Made by a program: the position numbers and the translations under genes
Assembly: GCA_964019425.1 (NCBI GenBank)
Contig: OZ025794.1
Location: 1,240,001 to 1,304,000 of the forward strand
Direction of reading: 5' to 3'
DNA length: 64,000 nt
Origin: Flectonema sp. DT1601
Lineage: Eukaryota > Euglenozoa > Diplonemea > Diplonemida > Diplonemidae
The notes under the pieces: generated by a model
The model's input: the letters and a program-made list of their open reading frames with translations, nothing else
The model's database searches: none
What the model was told of the DNA's origin: nothing
Shown: positions 33,615 to 41,982 of the stretch, piece after piece
How the letters are laid out: the number at the start of each line of letters is the position of its first letter
How positions within the stretch are numbered: the first letter of the stretch is position 1

Positions 33615-36023
33615 AATATTAAATTAAGTTGTCGTCGTTGATCTCCGAATTGAACGCCCTTTACGCATTCCACTTTGCAGTCGAATTCTCTTAAGGGATT
33701 ATCCCTGTTGTTCAATGAACGTAGGGTACTATATCATTTCATTTCATTTCACTTTTTTTTTCCCGTCTTTTTTTTGCCTACTACCACCCGCAAAAACAAG
33801 TGTCTCAGTAAAGTACTGCTCTTTATCGTGCGTGGTTCCATTAGTCTTGTGCTGGTGCATTTGAAACATTTGGACAAATCTCTGTGTGGATTCGTTTTGG
33901 GCAGTTCACCTGTTGTATACATAGCATTTGGGGAAAAAAAAAAAACATATCTCTCGCTTTAATTGTAGTGACTGTTGCAAAACTCTGTTGTGTGGGGGTT
34001 TTGTTGTTATTCATTTATTCACTATTTATTTATTATTGTCTTTTATTTTTTTTTGTTTTTTCCACTGGCTGATATTTCACCACCATTAATACATTCGCTG
34101 CATAATGTGCTGCTCCTATTAAAATGACAAGTAATTTCCGTGTGTGTTTTTTTCCCATTGCCTCGATTGTCGGCATGAAGCTTTACGTTTTTGCGTAGTT
34201 ATTGGTTCTGGGTTAGAAGGGGAAGAAGAAAAAAAAAAAAAAAAAAAAAAAAACGGTTATGAGGAGCGTGGATAAAATTACCGCATTTTGTTTCGAATAG
34301 TAGAGAACCAGACACACACTTTCTCGTTAGTGCAATGTCGAGTTACAGTATGATACAAAAATAATAATAATAATAAATTTAAGAAAAAGGAAAAAAAAAA
34401 AAAAAAGATCAGTGGGTGTGAATGTTCCGCGGGATCTCACCTGCAGGAAACTGAACTGAAAAAGAACAGCCTTATTCGTGCTCATAGGGAGAATTTAAAA
34501 AAAAAGATTCTCATGTTTGTTTTGTTCTGAGTCGGTTTCACCCCAACCCTCCACCCACCCACAGCATGTCTTATCAAAACATCGATAAACTGAAGTATGT
34601 TTGATTTAGTTATAAAATACCATTTTCCCCCTTCATTTTCTTTTTTAAAAAAAATCTATTACCCATCCAAAAGATTATTTCTTCGTTCGCGCTAAATTAC
34701 AACATTACCAGTTCATACTCGGTGTTGAAAAAAAAAAAAAATAAAAAGAAAGAAAGGGATTATTGCAAAAAAAAATTAACATTTCATGTTATTTCTTTTT
34801 TTTTTTTTTAATGCTTAGTTTCTTCTAAAATACAGCCTATCATCATCATTACACTTTGGGGTGATCTTAACCTTTAAAATGATACAATTCTCTGCCCGCC
34901 CTCCCACCCACCCATGAATGTTTTGATAAGTAAGGTTATATTTCACAAAAAAAAAAAAAAAAATGGAGGTGGCATTTCAAGATCAATGCGAAAACGCTTG
35001 ATGATGAAATCATTTTGTTGCAAAAAATCTATAATTATAATTCTTAAAAGCTGCAAAGCCTACGGGGCGTGGCCATGGTTCTCTCATATTAATTAATATT
35101 GAGTGACCGTTATTTGATTTCCTTGCAGTTAATTGATTATTCATTTATTTGTGGTAACTAACTGCTATTGTCCCTAGAAGTTAAGAGGGACTGAAACTAC
35201 GTATTGCACAGCGTTTTTAGAATAATTGTGCTTTTTATTATTTTTTTTTATTTTGATTTAGTGCTCAATATTCTAACTGTTGTTATGGATAATACTAACT
35301 AACCTTTCCTGTGTGGGTGGAGCGATTTTTATGTTGTAAAAAAGAAAAATTAAAATTTATGGTGTCTGCAATGCGAGATACTGACGAAAATTTTTCCCAA
35401 CCAAGAAAAAAAAAAAAAATTCTTTCCTTTTTTTTCTTTGTTTCCCCTCCGGTCTTAGTGATGCATTGGACATTGCTTGATACTATTGGGAAGGAAAAAA
35501 AAAAAAACTTTGAAAAGTTTTTGAGAAGGAAAAATTCATCAAAAAAGGAAAAGAAAAAGAGGAGAAGAAAAGGATTCATTCATGAGATACTAGTTTTAGT
35601 TGGTTGTGACGTCCTTTTCGTCTCACCGTTGTTAAGCCCAGAAGTGAGATTCCTTGTGGGATTCGTTTCTCTACTTGACGTCTTGATATCTACTTTCCCA
35701 ATTTCTTTTTTATCATTAGTAGCAAAGCTGTAGCTGTGTTAACTCAGGAGAGACTCTTTTCTTATCATTTTTTGACAACGATTCCGTGCTTTTCTCTCTG
35801 TTTTGTCGTCCCCATCCGCGTGTTGGTTATGATTTAGTATTAATTTCCTGTTTTCTCGTTTCCCGTTTTTTGATCCGAATAGTTCTCTACATCAATATAT
35901 TGATATTAGGATTTACTTAGCACCCACTCATTCTGTTGGTACTCCCGTTTATCCCCGAAAACCAAAACTATTTGTTTGATGTCCTTTACGATTTAATGAT
36001 TTGATTTTTTTTTTTTTTTTTTT

Positions 36024-36070
36024 GGGAAAACCCCTAATTCCACAAAAATAGTTTGCGAAATCGCCAACTC
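36024..36070 (+). repeat. Left terminal inverted repeat
   Basis: Forty-seven bases from GGGAAAACCCC to CGCCAACTC. It pairs with 37154-37200 at 45 of 47 positions. The T tract directly outside suggests insertion into poly-T. Confidence 0.9.
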
Positions 36071-36133
36071 ATCACAAAAATTTTAACCGCTCGAAACAAC
36101 CCAACATGACGGGAAAATTTTCAGAATTTTTTG

Positions 36134-36206
36134 AGCTCCGGTGGTCTACTGGTTATGACCGCCGAATCATGACCCGGAGGTCTCGGGTTCGAACCCCGTG
36201 ACATCC
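36134..36206 (+). tRNA. tRNA-like sequence, probably not a working tRNA
   Basis: Exactly 73 bases with a perfect D arm (GGTC/GACC, 36143-36146 and 36157-36160), A box TGGTCTACTGG, then 32 bases, then a perfect B box and T loop (GGGTTCGAACCCC, T stem 4 of 5 paired), followed by a T run as terminator. If folded as a tRNA, the anticodon position is CAT (36168-36170) after a T. However, the acceptor strands AGCTCCG and GACATCC do not pair, and the anticodon stem is poor. So it is a tRNA-derived sequence (SINE head or relic) with intact Pol III promoter boxes, carried inside the inverted-repeat element. Confidence 0.55.
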
Positions 36207-37010
36207 TTTTTTTCTCTTTTTCGTAATGACGGAAAATGAGACCAAAACATAGTCAAAGGGCGGATTGATCACCCACTGGTCGAGTTGAGACATATTCCCG
36301 TTGCAATAAATCACCAAGACCCCTCCCGTGTGATCGATCACTTTAAAATGTTACTGTGCAGTTCACCAGTGAGACTAAGACCTCCAACCAAAATTCACCA
36401 GACTTCAAGTTCCAAATTAGGTAATTTTTGTTAGGCATATTCGAACCATCGACAACAGAAATTCTCACGTTAGTAAAAGCCTTTAGAAATGTGGCTTAAC
36501 GATCCTCATCATCGATTTAGGTTCGTGACTCAGAAGCCTTCGTCATGTGGCCCTCCTCCCAGCCAAACTCCCAACATGACTGGTGTCTCCAAACGAGGGG
36601 TCGAGCCGAAGCCCGTTTGTCGCCGGAATCGGAAAAGCCACGAGTCCGAAAGGACCGTAACCTCCGAAGAGGCAGCTGCCGTTCCCCCATCATTGGATAA
36701 GTAAAGCGACGATAAGAGTAGTGGTATTTCATTGTTGGTAAACCTCCCACCTATAACTACACCCGACTAGAGTCAAACTCAACAGGGTCTTCTTTCCCCG
36801 CTGACAGTTTCAAGTCCGTTCCCTTGACTGCTGTTCGCCAGATAGTAGGTAGGGGCAGAAGGAATCTCATTGGTCCATTCATGCGCGTCTTTAATTAGAA
36901 GACGAGGCATTTGGCTACCTACCGAGAGTCATCAGTTGCAAATTTGTTTTTTCTGGTTGGACTTTGTACGGGACAGGCGGGCTTTTATTAGGGCTCCCCC
37001 CCTTGGGGGG

Positions 37011-37049
37011 GGGCTTGCGTCCCGCCAAGAATTTGGCGGACGCAAGCCC
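37011..37049. repeat. GC-rich hairpin
   Basis: Arm 37011-37028 and arm 37033-37049 are complementary over 17 positions with one bulged C and a four-base loop. Flanking C and G runs (36995-37013, 37046-37052) could extend or compete with the stem. It stands out in an AT-rich region and lies within the inverted-repeat element. Confidence 0.8.
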
Positions 37050-37106
37050 CCCTTGCACTCTTCCCAGCTTAGTAGGCTAAAAAACAAAAAACCCGCCGCA
37101 AGCCAA

Positions 37107-37148
37107 ATTTTTGGGTCAAGTTCGAGTCCTGGTGGACAACTTTTTTTT
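37107..37148 (+). repeat. Second B-box-like motif with T terminator
   Basis: AGTTCGAGTCCTGG is a good B-box/T-loop sequence, followed by GGACAAC and a run of eight T. No A box is found about 30-60 bases upstream, so only the 3' half of a tRNA-like unit can be supported. Confidence 0.35.
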
Positions 37149-37153
37149 GTAGG

Positions 37154-37200
37154 GAGTTGGCGATTTCGCAAACTATTTTTGTTGAATTAGAGGTTTTCCC
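37154..37200 (-). repeat. Right terminal inverted repeat
   Basis: Reverse complement of 36024-36070 except at two positions. Followed by a ten-base T run. Confidence 0.9.
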
Positions 37201-37310
37201 TTTTTTTTTTGTAATTTTTTTTAAACAAAAAAAAAAAATTACCCAAAATAAGAAAATACGTGTTTTTTTTGCTATGCCGATTTTTTCAACATCAGCATAG
37301 TAAAAAAAAA

Positions 37311-37441
37311 AAAACCATTCAGATTAGCCTTATATTTCATTGAACGCAGACAAAATCCTGTTGCATGGGGAAAATAAATCACGGCCATTAGAAATATCAG
37401 TTTTCAATCTGAATAGTTTCTTCTCCGACTACGTCGGTACA
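37311..37441 (-). repeat. Dispersed repeat family 2, copy b (inverted)
   Basis: The reverse complement of this stretch aligns along its whole length with 24344-24470, including the CCGACGTAGTCGG hairpin, the ATTCAGATT/AATCTGAAT arms and the ACAGGATTTTGTCTGCGTTC core. It has a short extra block (GCCGTG-like) next to ATTTATTTTCC and a few base changes. It lies 110 bases outside the right end of the inverted-repeat element. Confidence 0.75.
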
Positions 37442-38294
37442 AAAAAAATTTTTTTTTGACAAGTAGTCTCTCGTATTATTTCAGTCATCTTTTTAATCTA
37501 TTTTCTCCTATTATTTTTCTCTGCAGTACAGCGATGGAGAAAAAAACAAGTTCCACTCCGGATGTTGTTTATTGGTTCATTCATTTCAGTCTTATTATTC
37601 TGTACAAACGAATAAGGAAATAAAAACATCACGGAGGCAGGTAAAGAAAGAAATTTATGTAAGTTATTTTCCCTGGATCTTCGACTTCCCTTGTATTCGG
37701 AAGAAGAAAAAAAAAAAAAAAGGAAAAAACGTCTGAAAAGAAAGTGTTATGTCGTTGTGTAATTCTTTTTTTTGCAAAATGTAAAAGAAAAAAAGAAGAA
37801 AAGAAAAAAGGAAAAAAATAATAAAAAACAAACGGGCAAACGTACTCATACTATCTTCTGTTTTTTTTCGACAAACGAGAATTGATATAAAAAAAAAAAG
37901 AAAAAAAAAAGGAATAAAGAATCATTAAAGAACTTACATTTCTTTTACGTTATTTTGACCCCATTCCGCTTCACTCGAACTTTCGTAATCCAAGGGAGTC
38001 CTTTCGTTCTTTCAAAAAAAAAAAAAAAAAAAAGTTCTGTTCTTTTAAAAATAATATTTCTAAAATGGTGAAAAAAAAAAAAAAAAAAAATAAATAAAAA
38101 TAAAGCTTTAATATTTCACATTCCTTTTTCCTTTTTTCAATAAATCAGGAGTGATCGAACACAAGTTTTTTAAATAATAATAATAATAATAAAAAAAAAT
38201 ACTACTCATGCTTTGGACGATCAGCTGAAGGAATATCACCAATTTAAAGGGCATTCATATTACTCAATTAAAACAGTATCTGCAAATATATAAA

Positions 38295-39203
38295 ATGGAT
38301 ATCGATTCCTGCAGAGTTCTATCCATCCAGAGTCACGTTGTTCACGGATATGTCGGTAATAGATGCGCTACTTTCCCATTACAAATGATGGGATTCGAAG
38401 TCGATGTTATAAACACAGTCCACTTTAGTAATCACACTGGTTATGAAATATTTAAAGGGTCAAGACTGACTGGTGATGACATGACTAAAATAATGAACGG
38501 TTTAGAGATGAATGGTCTTCTCGCAGGATACACACACGTCCTAACTGGGTATATCGGTAACGTCGAATTCGCTGAAAGTATACGAGAATCTATCCAACAA
38601 TTAAAAACCATAAATCCAACAATGCAATATACCTGTGATCCTGTCTTAGGTGACAATGGAAAGTTATACGTCGCTGAAGATATGGTACCGCAATTAAGAG
38701 AGTTGGTGAAAATGTCAGACTACGCAACACCTAATCAATTTGAAGCAGAAGTATTAACAGGAACTTCAATCACATGTATGAAAGATGCTATTAAAGTTTG
38801 TGATATAATTCTTTCTTGGGGTGTAAAAAGAGTTGTCATCACAAGTGTAGAGTTCGCATCAGATCCCTCAACACTTCATGTTGTTGGAACTGACGGGTCG
38901 GGTTCTTATTATAAAATATCAGTTCCCAAACTTGATATTTATTTTTCAGGTACTGGTGACCTTACGACAGCATTACTTCTTGGATGGGGTGCTGTTGAAA
39001 ATTCTCTTCCAAAATCGCTTGAAAAAGCAATTGCAGGAGTTCAAGCGGCAATATCAAAAACAACTGACCGATACAACACCATCAAAGACACCATAGAAGG
39101 TAAATCAGATACTATGCGAGCAAAGGAACTTCAAATTATAAAAGCACGTTTTCAAATTTCAAATCCGATTTTAAAGCATCGGGCGGAACAGATATCACTC
39201 TAG
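38295..39203 (+). CDS. Pyridoxal kinase
   Basis: A 302-residue ribokinase-superfamily enzyme that phosphorylates vitamin B6 vitamers with ATP, giving pyridoxal 5'-phosphate. Family landmarks: N-terminal VLSIQSHVVHGYVGNRCATF with the substrate-site segment, FPLQMMGFEVDVINTVHFSNHTGY, GYIGN, CDPVLGDNGKLYV (~residues 114-126), TPNQFEAEVLTG (~141-152), and the catalytic anion-hole GTGDLTTALLLGW (~219-231) with the base aspartate. The length agrees with eukaryotic PDXK. Single exon, ATG 38295, candidate acceptor AG at 38275-38276. The enzyme is normally cytosolic. Confidence 0.97.
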   Translation: MDIDSCRVLSIQSHVVHGYVGNRCATFPLQMMGFEVDVINTVHFSNHTGYEIFKGSRLTGDDMTKIMNGLEMNGLLAGYTHVLTGYIGNVEFAESIRESIQQLKTINPTMQYTCDPVLGDNGKLYVAEDMVPQLRELVKMSDYATPNQFEAEVLTGTSITCMKDAIKVCDIILSWGVKRVVITSVEFASDPSTLHVVGTDGSGSYYKISVPKLDIYFSGTGDLTTALLLGWGAVENSLPKSLEKAIAGVQAAISKTTDRYNTIKDTIEGKSDTMRAKELQIIKARFQISNPILKHRAEQISL

Positions 39204-39222
39204 AAGTCAACGAGAAAGAATC

Positions 39223-39254
<32 letters not shown>

Positions 39255-39437
39255 CATAATTCCAACACGTAAGGTAATTATTGTCCACCACTCACTCATC
39301 TATTGTGAGTTGTCAGGTTTTTTAAAAAGTTCATTATTATTATTATTATTATTACCTGCATTCTTTCTGAGAATAATTTAAAACACATTCTTCACAAGGT
39401 CATTACTATACACTAATTATACAGGACTACAGGTGAT

Positions 39438-41053
39438 ATGTTGCTGCACATCCCTCCGGATTTGTCCGGAGATGCTTCTGAGGATGGGAGACTTATTGGA
39501 AGGTATGTTTTGTTGTTGTACTTTGATAGTGTGTCAGCCAGTACAAAGCAGCATCATATAAAAACACGCACAGAGCCAGCAAGACATCATCAAGAAGATT
39601 GAGTGATTTAAAAAGAGTTGGGATTCCAGGGGGAGGATCGTCATTGTCGCCTCCTACAGAAGACGACCTCGCTCATATTTCAATGGAGGCTATGAAATGG
39701 GCAGAAGTCAGAACGACGGTTTCATCAAAGGCTAAAGAGATTGGCGCAGATGCTAATACGGAATCGGGTTCAAAAACAAACGAGCCTCAAGTTTCTGAAG
39801 AGTGGTACTTAGCTCCACAACAAGTCCTTCCAATGCCAATCCCTTCAAGTTCTGGATTGTCATTACTACTGAGTGGGGATAGGAACCCGGGATATGGAAG
39901 GACTCGGTTTATGAATTTAAAAATATTTTGTCCATTCATACAACCAACTCCACCTGGAAGGATGTCTCCCGTAACAGTTACGGTACCTGACCATGCAAAT
40001 GTTAGTGAGGTGGTTAGGGCGTGTTTGAGAGTGTTGAGAGAAGAAAATCCTGACTTACACATCAATCTAAACCCTGACGCATATCGACTTCGGGTAGCTG
40101 AAGATGAGACTGGCAGACCTGATGAAGACCTTCCCGTCTTAGATAGGAAAACAAGTTTTCGAAAGATGGGGATTGATACCTTAGTATTATCCCTGACAGC
40201 TACTAGTCAGTTATCAGCTGGTTTTGAATCACCTCAACGTTGCAATACGTACGAAGATATTTTCATTAAAGTTTTATATGGCAGTGAACGAAAACGACAC
40301 CGAAGAGTAACCCTTCCACCAGATGCTTTATTCAAGGACTCTCTTGCATTGATATGTGAAAGGTTAAAGAAAGATACTTCAAAATACACGGTAAAACTAA
40401 TTCTCGATGGCATTGAAAAGGATGCTTTAGGTGATGACTACATACCAGTTGGTGAACGTACCCTTGGAACTTTACACAGACACTTTGGTGTCAGGGAAAT
40501 ATACCTGAAATCAAAAGGTAAGGAAGATGAGGATGCTGAGTCAGACAGCTCAGCTGATGTTCCGAAAACACGTGCTGCAATGTTCTGTGATTGGGATGAA
40601 GCCAGTGCTTCTAGATACACTGAATATCACGTAATTAAGATTAACAAATTCGGATCTAGACAACCTCGTACACTCGGAATTGATCGTGAAAAGATATACA
40701 ACATGATGAGAGGTACAAAAGGTCAAAAAACTAGAAACCCAGAGAGATCGCTCAGTGATATTATTTTCATTCGAACGTTTGATGATAAACCAAATTATTT
40801 TGAAATCGAATATAAAAATAGTAAATCTGGAAAAGATCAAATTGAATGTCAATCTCCGATGGAGGCTCATGAGATATCAACAAAAGTTCGATTTCTTCTT
40901 GAGCTTCATAAGAAAATGCAATCTGCACAAACGTCATTACAACCAGAGAAGAAGACTTCCCTCCTCCCTATGGTCGGAATGGATAAACTGCTAGCTAAGA
41001 TAACACCTCAAGTACTACACTCACCAAGGGGAGAGAGGTCCAAGGAATACTGA
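39438..41053 (+). CDS. SIN1/AVO1-type TORC2 subunit
   Basis: Two exons (39438-39502 and 39595-41053) give 507 residues; the first encodes MLLHIPPDLSGDASEDGRLIGR. The intron (92 nt) is GTATGT...AG; an acceptor three bases further on (39596-39597) would also keep frame. A CRIM domain (~residues 120-225) includes LKIFCPFIQPTPPGRMSPVT and AYRLRVAEDETGRPDEDLP. Then follow a Ras-binding-like ubiquitin fold (~235-330, TYEDIFIKVLYG) and a C-terminal PH domain (~350-460, YHVIKINKFGSRQPRTLGID ... FEIEYKN). This order is the SIN1 signature. SIN1 recruits AGC kinase substrates to TORC2 at membranes. Without exon 1 there is no ATG near the start, which supports the two-exon model. Confidence 0.93.
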
Positions 41054-41384
41054 TGATTTGATGTTTTTCGTTTTTTGTTTCGCTCAGCACTTTTTTGTCT
41101 TCACTCATTTTTTTTATTTGATTTGATTTGAATTTTTTTTTCTTTTTTTTTTTAGTTTTGGTTTGGTCCTAATGTTGGCTTGTTCGATTCGTTGAAGCAT
41201 TGTTTTTGTTTCTAATTCTTCTGTGATTAGTTTTCTTTTCTTTTTTTTTTTTCAATAACCATATTCCAACTTCCACTAGACAATGAAATGAACCCGAAAA
41301 AAGGAAACATTGAACAAAACAAACGAATTATTTCATTTTATCTGATTCCCTCTCAATCTAAATAGATATTACACAAATAACAAA
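41054..41384. other. Intergenic, 330 bp
   Basis: No gene seen. T-rich; CTCAATCTAAATAG (AG 41363-41364) lies 20 bases before the next ATG. Confidence 0.4.
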
Positions 41385-41636
41385 ATGGACGGAATCGGAC
41401 TCGATGCCTCACACGGAAAGGGAGTAGCGGGTGCTGCATGTGCCCAAGCAAAAGCTAACCTGTGCAATGTTCTTGATGATAAATACGCCAAGTACACTGC
41501 GGAGTTCAACGTACATAAGAAAGGTTTAGAAACTGCTGCAAACAAGATGTACACCGAATCCATGTACCTTAAAGGTGATGGGTGCTCTGCCCCTCAATAT
41601 CCAGTGATCGGAGGATACACTTGGCACAAACCATAA
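41385..41636 (+). CDS. Small hypothetical protein (83 residues)
   Basis: A small protein MDGIGLDASHGKG... with an Ala-rich helix containing two cysteines (AACAQAKANLC), a central lysine/tyrosine-rich helix (DDKYAKYTAEFNVHKKG) and a short tail DGCSAPQYPVIGGYTWHKP. No signal peptide or transmembrane helix. Evidence for being real: ATG in good position, shared strand, even codon use with preferred codons (GGA, GTA, AAG) and intergenic spacing like other genes. The family is unrecognised; it could be a small subunit of a larger complex, which is only a guess. Confidence 0.6.
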   Translation: MDGIGLDASHGKGVAGAACAQAKANLCNVLDDKYAKYTAEFNVHKKGLETAANKMYTESMYLKGDGCSAPQYPVIGGYTWHKP

Positions 41637-41982
41637 GCGAAAAAAAAACAATTTCTTTTTGCTGTCTGGAGTACGAGTTCCCAAAGTACACAATCCACGA
41701 AGAAAAAAAAACAACAACTCCCATTTAATAACTAACTGTCAAAGAAAAAAAAAAAAAAAAAAAGGGTAAAAAATACAAAAGGGAAATCCTTTTGATCAGG
41801 TATCCACCTGCAGTTACACTCATAAAAAAAAAAACTTAAGTATAAGACGTGTTTGTTGATTAACTTTTTCAGTTAACAGATTATTATGGTATGAACCTGT
41901 ATAGCTTACTGTTGAATGTTAGAAGTGATTGTATCAGATTAATTTAGTTATTTTATTGAAAGGATCCCCATAAAACATAGAG
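41637..41982. other. Intergenic, 345 bp
   Basis: No gene seen. A run at 41744-41763; TTAACTTTTTCAG (AG 41871-41872) is the best candidate acceptor for the next gene, about 110 bases upstream. Confidence 0.4.

Larger units (their letters stand above)
36024..37200. mobile_element. Non-autonomous TIR DNA element carrying tRNA-like sequence
   Basis: Left arm 36024-36070 and right arm 37154-37200 are 47-base inverted repeats with only two mismatches, starting GGGAAAACC and ending inward with GCGAAATCGCCAACTC. The element sits in a T tract: T run 36007-36023 on the left and T run 37201-37210 on the right, so any target duplication would be T-only and unreadable. The interior (1,083 bp) has no transposase-like frame. 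It has a 73-base tRNA-like sequence near the left end, a B-box-like motif with T terminator near the right end, and a GC-rich hairpin. It looks like a MITE-type passenger dependent on a transposase elsewhere. The near-identity of the arms suggests recent activity. Confidence 0.8.
33615..38294. other. 4.7 kb gene-poor region with TIR element and repeat
   Basis: No supported protein gene. It holds a 1,177 bp element with 47 bp terminal inverted repeats (36024-37200), a copy of repeat family 2 (37311-37441), and many A/T runs with AAT/ATA microsatellites (for example 34361-34377, 38174-38191). AAACAG (AG 38275-38276) precedes the next ATG. Confidence 0.5.

Noticed and set aside
36134-36206. Calling a functional initiator or elongator tRNA-Met from the CAT in the anticodon position
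   Set aside because: Acceptor strands do not pair and the anticodon stem is poor, so it is kept only as tRNA-like.
36517-37190. Frames on both strands inside the inverted-repeat element
   Set aside because: No DDE/D transposase motif or other domain; they overlap the hairpin and tRNA-like signals.
39336-39354. TTA trinucleotide runs and similar AAT/ATA tracts (34361, 38174) as functional elements
   Set aside because: Simple repeats common in AT-rich spacers; no further structure seen.
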